DNA of 64,000 bases from Massilia sp. MS-15 (lineage in GTDB: Bacteria > Pseudomonadota > Gammaproteobacteria > Burkholderiales > Burkholderiaceae_D). Where the stretch lies: contig NZ_JAIWIA010000018.1 of assembly GCF_020176695.1 (NCBI RefSeq), positions 1 through 64,000 on the forward strand, read 5' to 3'. Shown in pieces: positions 37,062-45,597 of this stretch. How positions within the stretch are numbered: the stretch's first letter is position 1; each line of letters begins with the position of its first letter. The position numbers and the translations under genes are program-made. The notes under the pieces were generated by a model, which saw only the letters and a program-made list of their open reading frames with translations, had not been told where the DNA came from and searched no databases.

Positions 37062-37808
37062 TCAGTCGCGGAACAGGTAAGTGAAGCTGCGGCTGACCGG
37101 CAGCTTTTCCTCGCTGCCGCGCAGCAGCACCTGCATGCGCTCGGCATCGACCCGCTCGACGGCGGCGATGGCATTCACATTGACCAGGGTGGCGCGGTGG
37201 ATCTGCCAGAAGCGGTCGCGGTCCAGGCCGCCAAGCAAGTCCTTCAGGGGAATGCGCACCAGGGCTTCCGAACCGGGCAGCACCACCCGCGTGTACTTGG
37301 TGTCGGACTGGAAGAACAGCACCTCGTCGACGTCGATCAGGCGGATCTGCTTGCCGACGGTGGCCTTGATCCACTTCATTTTCTCGGCGCGCACGCCAGG
37401 CAGGGCGCTCTTCAGGTGGCGCAGCAGGTCGCCCAGGTCGGCCGGGGACTCCTTCAGCTTGGCGCGGATGCGCGCTACCGCGCGTTCCATGCGCTCGGCC
37501 TGCACCGGCTTGAGCAGGTAGTCGACCGCGCCTGCGTCGAAGGCGTCGACCGCGTACTGGTCGTAGGCGGTGACGAACACCACGTGCGCGCTGCTGCCGA
37601 TGCGCTCGGCCACTTCGAGCCCGGACAGGCCCGGCATGCGGATGTCGAGGAACACCACCTCCGGCTCGTGCTCGAGGAAGCCGTCCCAGGCATCGTTGCC
37701 GTTCTCGGCCTCCAGGACGACCTCGGCCTCGGGCCAGCAGCTGGCGAGCAGCCCGGTCAGGCGCTCGCGCATCAGGGGTTCGTCTTCGGCGATCAGAATG
37801 CGGGTCAT
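37062..37808 (-). CDS. LytTR-type response regulator
   Basis: Response regulator (248 residues): receiver domain with acidic pocket EDE at 8-10, phospho-acceptor Asp55 (VVFLDIRMPG) and Lys99 (LLKP), joined by a linker to a LytTR DNA-binding domain (about residues 140-245, with KATVGKQIRLIDVDEVLFFQSDTKY-type strands and FWQIHRATLVNVNAI). LytTR proteins bind imperfect direct repeats upstream of target genes. Its ATG overlaps the stop of the kinase gene by four bases, so the two form one sensor system. Targets are unknown. Confidence 0.93.
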   Translation of the reverse strand: MTRILIAEDEPLMRERLTGLLASCWPEAEVVLEAENGNDAWDGFLEHEPEVVFLDIRMPGLSGLEVAERIGSSAHVVFVTAYDQYAVDAFDAGAVDYLLKPVQAERMERAVARIRAKLKESPADLGDLLRHLKSALPGVRAEKMKWIKATVGKQIRLIDVDEVLFFQSDTKYTRVVLPGSEALVRIPLKDLLGGLDRDRFWQIHRATLVNVNAIAAVERVDAERMQVLLRGSEEKLPVSRSFTYLFRD

Positions 37809-39010
37809 GCGTTTTCCTTGTCGGCGTTGCGTGGAAGGTGCAGTTCGGCCACCAGGCCAGGATCGGCTTCGTGCAGTGCGAGGCGCGCGTCCTCGCCATA
37901 GGCCAGCTGCAGGCGGCGGCGCACGTTGTCCAGGCCCGCCCCGCTGCCGGGCGTGGCGGCCATGCCGACGCCGGTGTCGTGGACGCGGATGCGCACGGCG
38001 CCGTCCAGGGCCGCGGCCGAGACGCGGATCTCGCCGCCGCGCAGCGACGGTTCGATGCCGTGCTTGATCGCGTTCTCTACCAGGGTCAGCACCAGCATGC
38101 TGGGCACGTCGACGTCGGCCACGTCGTCGGGCAGCGCAAGCTCGAAGCGCAGCCGCGCGCCCATGCGGGCCTGCATGACCCGCAGGTAGGCGGCGACGGT
38201 CGCGAACTCGCTTCTCAGGGTCAGCTGCTCGCAGCGCAGGTCGCTGAAACTGGCGCGCAGGAAGGCGATCAGGTCGGCGGTGAGCGCGGCGGCGCGCGGG
38301 GCGCCGTCGGCGGCCAGCTGCTGCACCGCGCCCAGGGTGTTGAACAGGAAATGCGGCTCGATCTGGGCGCGCAGCACGCGCAGCTGCGCTTCGCTCAGTT
38401 CGCGCGCCAGGCGGTCGCGCTCGGCGTCGCGCTGGAGCTGCTCCATCAGGGCGGCGTGCTGGCGCCGGCGGTAGCTGCCCAGGACCAGTAGCGGCGTCGT
38501 GGCCAGCAGGCCGACTACCGCGGCGGTCGGCATGACCTGCATGAGGCGCGGCAGCTGTTCGGCCAGTGGCCTGCCGTCGTTCAGGAACACGCCGACGCCG
38601 GCGCCGACGCCGCCGCAGACCAGGCCGAGCAGAAACTTGCGGCGGTTCTGGAAGGCCTGGCTGGCGTTGAACCAGACGCCGATGCCGCCGAACAGCAGCC
38701 CGAAGCCGAGCAGGTTGGCGGCGAAGATGGGCACGTGCCAGTTGCCCTTGCCGGTGAGCAGGGCCAGCCCGACGCCCGCGAGCGTGAAGCAGAGGGCCAG
38801 CTTGGCCAGCGCGATCCACAGGCGCCGGCCCCTGTAGGCCAGCGAAAACGCGCGCAACTGCTGGCGCTCGACCGGCGACATGGCCGCGAGATTGTCCGCC
38901 ATCCTGCGCCGGTAGCCGGGCGCGACGGAGGCCGCCAGTTCGGGCCGTTCCAGCACGGCCAGCTGTTCGCGTTCGAGTTCCTCATACCAGTCGGTGATCC
39001 TGCGCCACAT
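37805..39010 (-). CDS. LytS/YehU-type sensor histidine kinase
   Basis: Membrane sensor kinase (401 residues) of the His_kinase/HATPase type that pairs with LytTR regulators. A cytoplasmic N-terminus is followed by about four membrane helices (residues 62-190), a short coiled coil (RDAERDRLARELSEAQLRVLRAQ), the phosphorylated His in EPHFLFNTLG, and the ATP-binding domain with VENAIKHG and GVGM plus a short GAGLDNV G2 box. There is no periplasmic sensor domain; the signal is probably sensed in the membrane. ATG at 39010 follows AAGGAGAG. Confidence 0.93.
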   Translation of the reverse strand: MWRRITDWYEELEREQLAVLERPELAASVAPGYRRRMADNLAAMSPVERQQLRAFSLAYRGRRLWIALAKLALCFTLAGVGLALLTGKGNWHVPIFAANLLGFGLLFGGIGVWFNASQAFQNRRKFLLGLVCGGVGAGVGVFLNDGRPLAEQLPRLMQVMPTAAVVGLLATTPLLVLGSYRRRQHAALMEQLQRDAERDRLARELSEAQLRVLRAQIEPHFLFNTLGAVQQLAADGAPRAAALTADLIAFLRASFSDLRCEQLTLRSEFATVAAYLRVMQARMGARLRFELALPDDVADVDVPSMLVLTLVENAIKHGIEPSLRGGEIRVSAAALDGAVRIRVHDTGVGMAATPGSGAGLDNVRRRLQLAYGEDARLALHEADPGLVAELHLPRNADKENA

Positions 39011-39188
39011 CGTGCTCTCCTTGCTGTTCAATATAAAGGGTAATGCGGGCAGTCTAGGAAAGGGCGCGGCGGCCGCCAAGCACATGGCGACGAAGGACGA
39101 ATCCGGGGCGGCGAATGACGAGGCGAGCCCGGCGCATGTCGCGCGTGTTAACATCTCGGGCTTGTTTCCCGCTTTCCCGACGACGTTC

Positions 39189-39707
39189 ATGCATTTTCCA
39201 AGCCCTTGCCACGTGCGCGCGCTGCGCCCCGCCGACCTCGACGCCGTGCTGGCGGTGCAGGCCGCCTGTTATCCGCCGGCGATGCAGGAAGCGGCCGGCG
39301 TGCTGCGGGCGCGCATCGTCGCCGCCGGCGGCACCTGCGCCGTGGCCGAGGACGAACACGGACTATGCGGCTACCTGTTCGCCTATCCAAGCAGGTTGGG
39401 CGCCGTGACGCCGCTCGGCGCGGCCTTCGATCCCGCGCCCGATGCCGATACGCTCTATGTGCACGACCTGGCGGTGGCGCCGCGCGCGCACGGCCGCGGC
39501 CTGGCGCGCCGGCTGGTCGCGCAGCTCCTGGAACAGCCGGCCGGCTGGCGCTGGTCGGCGCTGGTCTCGGTGCAGGACAGCGAAGCCTTCTGGCGCGCGC
39601 TCGGCTATGCCACGGACACGGTGCACGACGCGGCGGCGCGCGCCGCCCTCGCCAGCTACCCGCCAGGCGCACGCTACATGCGGCGCGCCCTCGCCGGCAC
39701 TTACTGA
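39189..39707 (+). CDS. GNAT-family N-acetyltransferase
   Basis: A 172-residue acetyltransferase that would move an acetyl group from acetyl-CoA to an amine. Strand beta-4 (LYVHDLAVAP) leads directly into the pyrophosphate loop RAHGRGLARRL, the Q/RxxGxG/A motif; the C-terminal part contains EAFWRALGYATDT. The ATG at 39189 has no good ribosome site, but upstream extension would be non-homologous. The gene is divergent from the kinase gene and overlaps the next gene tail to tail by seven bases. The substrate cannot be predicted. Confidence 0.85.
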   Translation: MHFPSPCHVRALRPADLDAVLAVQAACYPPAMQEAAGVLRARIVAAGGTCAVAEDEHGLCGYLFAYPSRLGAVTPLGAAFDPAPDADTLYVHDLAVAPRAHGRGLARRLVAQLLEQPAGWRWSALVSVQDSEAFWRALGYATDTVHDAAARAALASYPPGARYMRRALAGTY

Positions 39708-40183
39708 ACCCGGCGCACCTTCGCCGAGTTATTGGTTCCCTCGACCTTGAGGAACAGGGTGCCGAACAGGTTGCGTTCGATACGCACCTTCGGGTCGCGC
39801 ATGCGCGGCAGTACCGCTTCGCTACCGTCGATCACGCGCCACACCTGGCCGTTTGCCAGGCGGATCTGCGCACCCGGCCCCCAGCCCTGGAACTCGCCGG
39901 GGATGGTGCTGGCGATCGCGTCCGGCTCGCGTTCGCGGCGCTTGGCGGCTTCCAGGCCGAAGCTGGCCTCGTGGCTGGCAGCCGGGGCGGGCGCCATGGC
40001 CGGAGCAGGGGCCGCGGCAGCACTCCGTGCGGCCGTGCCGCCGGGGCGCGCCGCGACCTGGATCGCGTCGTAGCAGGCCAGTCGCGCGCCGCCGTCGGGC
40101 AGGGCGCGGCAGGCCAGGATCGCCTGGTCGTCCGCCAGCGCGGCACCGCATACCAGTAGCAGGGAGAGGGGCAGGGCTTTCAT
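39701..40183 (-). CDS. Small exported protein, unknown
   Basis: A 160-residue protein with a short signal peptide (MKALPLSLLLVCGAALA-D). Two Cys residues flank ALPDGGARLA in the mature N-terminus (ILACRALPDGGARLACYDAI), a spacing that could form a disulfide and that resembles VasI-like proteins. A flexible Ala/Pro stretch follows, then a compact beta-rich C-terminal domain (residues 95-160, RLANGQVWRVIDG). ATG at 40183 is chosen for AAGGA five bases upstream; another ATG lies two codons earlier. I do not recognise the family with confidence. Confidence 0.7.
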   Translation of the reverse strand: MKALPLSLLLVCGAALADDQAILACRALPDGGARLACYDAIQVAARPGGTAARSAAAAPAPAMAPAPAASHEASFGLEAAKRREREPDAIASTIPGEFQGWGPGAQIRLANGQVWRVIDGSEAVLPRMRDPKVRIERNLFGTLFLKVEGTNNSAKVRRVQ

Positions 40184-40230
40184 CGTCATCCTTCGCCTTT
40201 TGTCATCGATACAATTGAACCAGCGAAAGA

Positions 40231-42150
40231 TTATATCGGCAAGCCAGGCGCCTGGGGTGTCGTCAGCCGGCCCGCGCCATCCGCCGCGTACTGGCGGATG
40301 AAGTCGGCGCAATCGGCTGCGGCCAGCGGCCTGGAATAATAGAAACCCCGGATCTGGTCGCATTCGGCCCTGCGCAGCGCCGCCACCTGGTCGGCGCTCT
40401 CGACCCCTTCGGCGATCACCGCCAGCTTCAGGCGGTGCGCCATCGCCACGATGGCCTGCACGATGGCGGACGATTCGGCGCTGTGCGCCATGTCCTGCAC
40501 AAAGGACTTGTCGATCTTGAGCTTGTCCAGCGGTAGCCGGCGCAGGTAGCTGAAGCTGGAAAAGCCGGTGCCGAAGTCGTCGATGCTGAGCATGACTCCC
40601 AGCTCGCCGAGGCCGCGCATCACCACCACGCTGCGCTCCGGATCAGCCATCGAGACGCTTTCCGTCAGTTCCAGTTCCAGCAGGCCAGGTGCGAGGCCGG
40701 ATTCGGCCAGCAGTTTGCGCACCGTCTCGACCACTTCGCTTTGCAGGAACTGGCGCGCCGACAGGTTCACCGCGACCGGCGCCAGCGGCAGGCCCGCGTC
40801 GCGCCACGCGGCCAGCTGCGCCACCGCCCTGCGCAGCACCCATTCGCCGATCGGGACGATCATCCCGCTCTCCTCGGCGATCGGAATGAATTCATCGGGC
40901 GCAATGACGCCGTATTCCGGATGGCGCCAGCGCACCAGGGCCTCGAAGCCGGCCAGGGTGTCCGAGCGCAGCTCGACCTTGGGCTGGTATTCGACGAACA
41001 GCTCGTCCTGGGCGATGGCACGCCGCAGGTGGCTTTCCAGGGTCAGGCGGCGGCCCTGCTCGGTGCGCAGGTCGGGCGCGTAGCGCACCATCGCGCCGCG
41101 GCCCTGGGCCTTCGCATGGCGCAGCGCGGTGACGGCGTTGTTGAGCAGGGCGTCGGCATCCATGCCGTCGCGCGGCAGCAGGGCGCTGCCGATGCAGCAG
41201 GTGAGGGCGATCTCGCCGCCGGGGGTGGGCACGGCGCGGTTGGTAGCGGCCATCAGGCGTTCCAGCGCCCGCTCCGGTTCCGGATGCTCGCCATTTGCGT
41301 GCAGCAGCACCAGGAATTCGTCGCTGCCGGCGCGTGCCAGCAGGTCGCCTTCGCGCAACAAGGCCTGCAGGCTGGTGGCAATCGCCATCAGGATCTCGTC
41401 GCCGGCGCGGTGCCCGAGCAGTTCGTTGAAATGCTTGAAGCGGTCGATGTTGATGCAGGCCACCAGCGCAGGCGTGCGTTGGGCGCGCCAGTTGGCGATG
41501 CTGCGGCCGATCGCGCGCAGCATGGCCTGGCGGTTCGGCAGCCCGGTCAGCAGGTCGTGCGCCACCAGCCACGCCAGCTCGCCGCCCGGCGTGCCCCTGG
41601 TGTCGCCATCCGGAGCGCTCAGGTCCTGCAGGCGCTCGCTCAGCGACTGCGCCGCCATAGCCAGCTGGCGGTGGTAGATCAGCCCCTCCACCATGCGCGC
41701 CAGGTCGCGCAGCGCGTCGAGCTGGCCCGCGTCGAGCCGGCGCGGGCGGCGGTCGATGATGCACAGGGTGCCGATCTTCCTGCGTTCCACCGAGTACAGC
41801 GGCACCCCGGCATAGAAGCGCAGGTGTGGCTCACCGGTGACCAGCGGGTTGTCGGAGAAGCGCGGGTCGCGCGCGGCGTCGGGCACCACCAGCCCGCCGT
41901 CGGCCAGGATCGCATGGGCGCAGAACGAGATGTCGCGCGGGGTTTCCGAGGCCTCCAGTCCGGTGCGCGACTTGAACCACTGGCGGTCGCGGTCGACCAG
42001 CGAGACCAGCGCGATCGGCACGCCGAACAGCCGGGTGGCGGTGCGGGTGACGCGGTCGTAGCTTTCCTCCGGCGCGCTGCCGAGCAGGCGGGTCGCGTGC
42101 AGGGCCGCCAGGCGCTGCGCTTCATCGACGGGGAGCCGGGGCCGTTCCAT
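40231..42150 (-). CDS. GAF-GGDEF-EAL protein, cyclic-di-GMP turnover
   Basis: A cytoplasmic 639-residue signalling protein. The N-terminal GAF domain (about 15-165; FGVPIALVSLVDRDRQWFKS) senses a small ligand or redox state. The GGDEF domain (about 195-350) has AGSDEF in place of GGDEF, so cyclase activity may be lost. The EAL domain (about 370-620) keeps FEALVRW, ELTES, IDDFGTG, DKSF and EGVES, and is predicted to be an active phosphodiesterase. ATG at 42150 lies ten bases after the ankyrin gene stop, same direction, and the pair may be co-transcribed. Confidence 0.93.
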   Translation of the reverse strand: MERPRLPVDEAQRLAALHATRLLGSAPEESYDRVTRTATRLFGVPIALVSLVDRDRQWFKSRTGLEASETPRDISFCAHAILADGGLVVPDAARDPRFSDNPLVTGEPHLRFYAGVPLYSVERRKIGTLCIIDRRPRRLDAGQLDALRDLARMVEGLIYHRQLAMAAQSLSERLQDLSAPDGDTRGTPGGELAWLVAHDLLTGLPNRQAMLRAIGRSIANWRAQRTPALVACINIDRFKHFNELLGHRAGDEILMAIATSLQALLREGDLLARAGSDEFLVLLHANGEHPEPERALERLMAATNRAVPTPGGEIALTCCIGSALLPRDGMDADALLNNAVTALRHAKAQGRGAMVRYAPDLRTEQGRRLTLESHLRRAIAQDELFVEYQPKVELRSDTLAGFEALVRWRHPEYGVIAPDEFIPIAEESGMIVPIGEWVLRRAVAQLAAWRDAGLPLAPVAVNLSARQFLQSEVVETVRKLLAESGLAPGLLELELTESVSMADPERSVVVMRGLGELGVMLSIDDFGTGFSSFSYLRRLPLDKLKIDKSFVQDMAHSAESSAIVQAIVAMAHRLKLAVIAEGVESADQVAALRRAECDQIRGFYYSRPLAAADCADFIRQYAADGAGRLTTPQAPGLPI

Positions 42151-42160
42151 GCCGCCCCGC

Positions 42161-42697
42161 TCAGGCCAGTCCGGCCAGCAGGGCGGCGGTATCCTGCGCC
42201 CCCATGCGGCGCGCCGCCTCCAGTGCGGACACGCCGTCCGCATCGCGCGTGCCCGGGTCGGCACCGCGCGCCAGCAGCAGGCGGGCGATCCCGACCCGGT
42301 TGAACATGGCGGCGAACATCAGCGCGTCCTTGCCGCCCGGCCCGGCGGTGTCCGGGCGCGCGCCATGCTCGAGCAGCAGCGAGGCCAGCGCCAGGTCGCC
42401 CTTGAAGGCCACGCCCGCGAGCGGGGTCTGGCCGGCGTCGTTCATCAGTTCCGGATCGGCGCCGTGGGCGAGCAGCGCGCGCGCGGTAGCGTGGTGGCCG
42501 TGGTAGCAGGCCAGCATCAGCAGGCTGTCGCCGCGCTCGTTGCGCAGGTTCGGCGGCAGGCCCTGGTCCAGCAGGCCGGCCAGGCCCGCCGTGTCGCCGC
42601 TGCGCGCGTACTGGAACACGCGGCGCACGAAGGCCAGCGTGTCCTCGTCCAGGCTGTGCGCGTCGGGTGGCTGGCGGTCGGGCGGGGCGGGCTGCAT
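42161..42697 (-). CDS. Ankyrin repeat protein
   Basis: A 178-residue cytoplasmic protein with about four ankyrin units: GDSLLMLACYHGHHATARALLAHGADPE, then AGQTPLAGVAFKGDLALASLLLEHGARPD, then a unit with DALMFAAMFNRVGIARLLLARGADP, and a last partial one. These units form a protein-binding surface. In many proteobacteria such a small ankyrin protein is a partner of a catalase or a membrane enzyme; here it precedes the GAF-GGDEF-EAL gene by ten bases and might bind it. ATG at 42697 follows GGAGATG. Confidence 0.88.
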   Translation of the reverse strand: MQPAPPDRQPPDAHSLDEDTLAFVRRVFQYARSGDTAGLAGLLDQGLPPNLRNERGDSLLMLACYHGHHATARALLAHGADPELMNDAGQTPLAGVAFKGDLALASLLLEHGARPDTAGPGGKDALMFAAMFNRVGIARLLLARGADPGTRDADGVSALEAARRMGAQDTAALLAGLA

Positions 42698-42873
42698 GGC
42701 ATCTCCGTGGCGTGGCGGTGACCCATTAAAGCACAGGGGGCGGCGGCGCAGACGCACGCTTATCCCGCGCCAGGCCGGCATGTCCTTGCTGATTGGCAAT
42801 GCCCTGCCAAGCGGGCGCGAGTATTCTGGCCGGGATGCTATCGTCGGTCCCGACACCTTACCCAAACGTCAAC

Positions 42874-43485
42874 ATGTTCAAGTTCATCACCGACTTCCTG
42901 GATAGCACGCACTACTTTGGCGTGTTCCTCTTGATGGCGCTGGAAAATATTTTCCCGCCAATACCTTCCGAATTGATCATGCCTTTCGCCGGCTTCGTCG
43001 TCGCACGCGGCGACCTCAACCTGGCAGGGGTGCTGGCGGCCGGCACGGCCGGGTCGATCGCGGGCGCCATGCCCTGGTACTACGCGGCCCGCGTATACGG
43101 CAAGGAGCGCCTGAAGCGCTTCGCCGACCGCCATGCGCGCTGGATGACGGTGGGCGCGTCCGATATCGACAAGGCGATCGCGGCCTTCGACCGGCACGGC
43201 CGCTCGGTGGTGCTGTTCGGACGCCTGATTCCGGCCATCCGGACCCTGATCTCGGTGCCGGCCGGTCTTGCCTGCATGTCGCTCGGGCAGTTCCTGCTGT
43301 ATTCGACGATCGGGTCGCTGGCCTGGACCGGGGTGCTGACCGGCGCCGGATTCATCCTCGAGAGTAACTACGAACAGGTTGGCAAGTACGTCGATCCGGT
43401 CTCGAAGGCGGTCTTCGGCATCCTGCTGGCCTGGTACCTCTACCGCGTGATCACGCACCGCCCGGCCAGGTCCGACGCCGCCTAG
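42874..43485 (+). CDS. DedA family membrane protein
   Basis: A 203-residue inner-membrane protein of the DedA (VTT/SNARE-associated) family, whose members act as undecaprenyl- or phospholipid transporters/flippases needed for envelope integrity. It has the DedA opening VFLLMALENIFPPIPSELIMPFAG, a re-entrant region with GSIAGAMPWYYAAR, and the conserved FGRLIPAIRTLISVPAGLACM motif with its two Arg residues. ATG at 42874 (MFKFITDFL) is the usual family start; an ATG at 42838 is also in frame, and neither has a strong ribosome site. The 3' end overlaps the DMT gene by four bases. Confidence 0.92.
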   Translation: MFKFITDFLDSTHYFGVFLLMALENIFPPIPSELIMPFAGFVVARGDLNLAGVLAAGTAGSIAGAMPWYYAARVYGKERLKRFADRHARWMTVGASDIDKAIAAFDRHGRSVVLFGRLIPAIRTLISVPAGLACMSLGQFLLYSTIGSLAWTGVLTGAGFILESNYEQVGKYVDPVSKAVFGILLAWYLYRVITHRPARSDAA

Positions 43486-44483
43486 GCCTGGGAGCGCGCC
43501 GGGGCCACCGCCAGGTCGGCGCCCGCGGCCGGCTCCGGCCCGCGCGGCGCCTGGCGCGCTTCCCGTCCGGGGGCGTGCGCACGCACCGACCAGGTCACGC
43601 CCGCCACCAGCAGCGCCACCGCCGCCACTTCCAGCGGGCGCGGACCGTAGCCACGGTGCAGGAAACCGTACAGCAGTGCGAACAGGGTCTCGAACAGGAT
43701 CAGCTGGCCGGACAGCGTCACCGGCACCCGGCGGCTGGCCACGTTCCACAGGCCGTTGCCGATCACCGAGGCACCCAGGGCCAGCAGGGCGTTGCAGGTC
43801 CAGAACAGGGCCAGGTCGCGCCCCGGCCCGGCCGCGCCGTCCGCCAGCGGCCAGGCCCAGGCCAGTAGTCCGAGCGGCAGTGCCACCACGCCGGTGGCCA
43901 GCCCGTACAGGGCCGACCACTGGGTACTGGAAAACTGTGGATTGCGCTTCAGGTAGCGCGCATTGTCGAGCGCATACCAGCTCCAGCACAGCAGGGCGCC
44001 GGCGGCGCAGGCCAGTCCGAAGGCGATCTCGCCGGCGGACCGCGACGGACCGGCATGCAGGAAGCTGTCGACATTGATGCAGGCGATGCCGGCGCCCACC
44101 AGCAGCAGCGGCAGCGCCAGGCGCCGCAGCGGCACCGCGCCATGGTCCTTGCGGCCCAGCAGGGTGACCAGCACCGGCAGCATGCCGACGATCAGGGAGG
44201 TCGGGGCCACTCCGGCGTACTTCACGCCGGTGGCCAGCAGCATGTAGTAGACCAGGTTGCCGGCCAGCGCGTGACGCAGCAGCGCCAGGTAGTCGGGACC
44301 GGCGAGGCTGGCCAGCAGGGATGTCAGGCGCGGGAGCAGCAGGACGAAGGCCATCGCGCCGTAGGCCAGGTAACGCCCCACCGCCAGTTCCAGCGCCGAA
44401 AATCCGGCCAGCAGTTCAGGCACCACGAATACCAGGCCCCATACCGCGCCTGCCAGCAAGCCGCACAACACACCGATCCACAT
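43482..44483 (-). CDS. DMT superfamily (EamA-type) transporter
   Basis: A 333-residue inner-membrane protein with ten predicted helices in two EamA halves: LLAGAVWGLVFVVPELLAGFSALELAVGRYLAYG and later WYALDNARYLKRNPQFSSTQWSALYGL. It probably exports or imports a metabolite such as an amino acid or nucleotide precursor. The C-terminal tail is hydrophilic. It is convergent with dedA (stops share CTAG) and divergent from the sugar ABC operon. Substrate unknown. Confidence 0.9.
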   Translation of the reverse strand: MWIGVLCGLLAGAVWGLVFVVPELLAGFSALELAVGRYLAYGAMAFVLLLPRLTSLLASLAGPDYLALLRHALAGNLVYYMLLATGVKYAGVAPTSLIVGMLPVLVTLLGRKDHGAVPLRRLALPLLLVGAGIACINVDSFLHAGPSRSAGEIAFGLACAAGALLCWSWYALDNARYLKRNPQFSSTQWSALYGLATGVVALPLGLLAWAWPLADGAAGPGRDLALFWTCNALLALGASVIGNGLWNVASRRVPVTLSGQLILFETLFALLYGFLHRGYGPRPLEVAAVALLVAGVTWSVRAHAPGREARQAPRGPEPAAGADLAVAPARSQA

Positions 44484-44607
44484 ACCGCCACCCAGCCCAG
44501 CACGAGCAAAACGGTGATTGTACCGCGCCTACAAAAATGCCATCAGGACACGCCGACACAGAAATGTTTGCTATATTAGCAAGCATCACCGACCCCAGGA
44601 GACAGGC
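44484..44607. other. Divergent control region of the EamA and sugar ABC units
   Basis: A short AT-richer region. It contains a palindrome at 44568-44582 and, overlapping it, a TATATT string (44572-44577) that could be the -10 of the ABC operon; no good -35 is present at 17 bases. The palindrome over a -10 would suit a LacI- or GntR-type repressor site. Confidence 0.35.
44568..44582. promoter_or_regulatory. 15-base palindrome upstream of the sugar ABC operon
   Basis: TTGCTA and TAGCAA are perfect inverted arms around TAT. The site lies 25 bases upstream of the 29-codon ORF and covers a possible -10. No regulator gene is linked. Confidence 0.45.
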
Positions 44608-44697
44608 TTGTTCCCTTTCATGCTCCGCCTTGCCGGTCCGGCGGCAACGCTGGCCGCGGGCTTGCCGTGCACGGCCGCGCGCGCCCCGCGCTACTAG
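44608..44697 (+). pseudogene. 29-codon signal-peptide-like ORF, probable remnant of a sugar-binding protein gene
   Basis: A TTG start at 44608 follows AGGAG by six bases; an in-frame ATG sits at codon 5. The peptide, MFPFMLRLAG PAATLAAGLP followed by CTAARAPRY, has the basic/hydrophobic/AxA shape of an export signal and stops at TAG 44697. The first ABC permease gene starts nine bases later and uses GGAG that overlaps this stop. In CUT1 operons the binding-protein gene normally stands exactly here. The simplest reading is that all but the signal peptide was deleted; a leader peptide is the alternative. Confidence 0.55.
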
Positions 44698-44706
44698 GAG
44701 CCGCGC

Positions 44707-45597
44707 ATGGCCGATTTCCCGACTGGTCCCGGCAGTGCAAGGCGCGGCGAAGGCTTGCCGGCGGCGCTGCTGCTGGCGCCGTTCGTGCTCGCCTTCCTGC
44801 TGTTCTTCCTGCTGCCGGCGCTCGCGACCTTCCACATGAGCCTGACGGAGAGCAGCCCGACCCGCACCGGTGCCTTCGTCGGCATCGCCAATTACCTGGC
44901 GCTGGCCGAGGATCCGTCGTTCTGGGCGGCGCTTGGCAACACCTTCTATTTCGCCCTGCTGACGGTGCTGCCGCTGGCCGCGCTCGGATTGCTGATGGCC
45001 CTGCTGGTACACCGCTTCACGCGCGCCGCCGGCTGGCTGCAGGGTGCCTTCTTCCTGCCCTACCTGCTGCCGATCTCGGTGATGACCCTGATCGCCGGCT
45101 GGATGCTGCAGCCTTCCTCCGGCGTGGTGAACCACCTGCTGGGCGTCCAGCGCGCCTGGCTGGCGGACCTGACCTGGGCCATGCCTTCGGTGGCGATCGC
45201 CACCATCTGGTGGACGGTGGGTTTCAACATGCTGATCTTCCTGGCCGGGCTGCGCAACATTCCGCGTGAGCTATACGAGGCGGCCGCGCTGGACGGGGCG
45301 CGCGGCCTCGCCCTGTTCCGCCACATTACCTGGCCGGCCCTGCGTCCGGTCGCCGGCATGGCCCTGGTGTTGCAGCTGATCGCCTCGATGAAGATCTTCG
45401 GCCAGACCTACCTCCTGACCGCGGGAGGACCCTTCAACACCACCCGCGTGACCCTGCATTACATGGTCGAGACGGCCTTTACCCAGAGCGATGCCGGCTA
45501 TGCCGCTGCGATCGCGATGGCGTTCATGGCGATCGTGGCGGCGCTGTCGCTGGCCCAGGCCGGCCTGGTGCGCTGGCTGGGCAGGAGGCAGGCATGA
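44707..45597 (+). CDS. Carbohydrate ABC transporter permease 1 (CUT1, MalF-type)
   Basis: Inner-membrane subunit (296 residues, six helices) of a sugar or oligosaccharide importer. The EAA loop that contacts the ATPase is EAAALDGARGLALFRHITWPALRP. Other typical strings are NTFYFALLTVLPLAALGLLMALLV and LTAGGPFNTTRVTLHYMVE. GGAG precedes the ATG at 44707. Its stop overlaps the next permease start by four bases (ATGA). The operon order is permease-permease-ATPase-GH43; the binding protein is missing. Confidence 0.92.
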   Translation: MADFPTGPGSARRGEGLPAALLLAPFVLAFLLFFLLPALATFHMSLTESSPTRTGAFVGIANYLALAEDPSFWAALGNTFYFALLTVLPLAALGLLMALLVHRFTRAAGWLQGAFFLPYLLPISVMTLIAGWMLQPSSGVVNHLLGVQRAWLADLTWAMPSVAIATIWWTVGFNMLIFLAGLRNIPRELYEAAALDGARGLALFRHITWPALRPVAGMALVLQLIASMKIFGQTYLLTAGGPFNTTRVTLHYMVETAFTQSDAGYAAAIAMAFMAIVAALSLAQAGLVRWLGRRQA

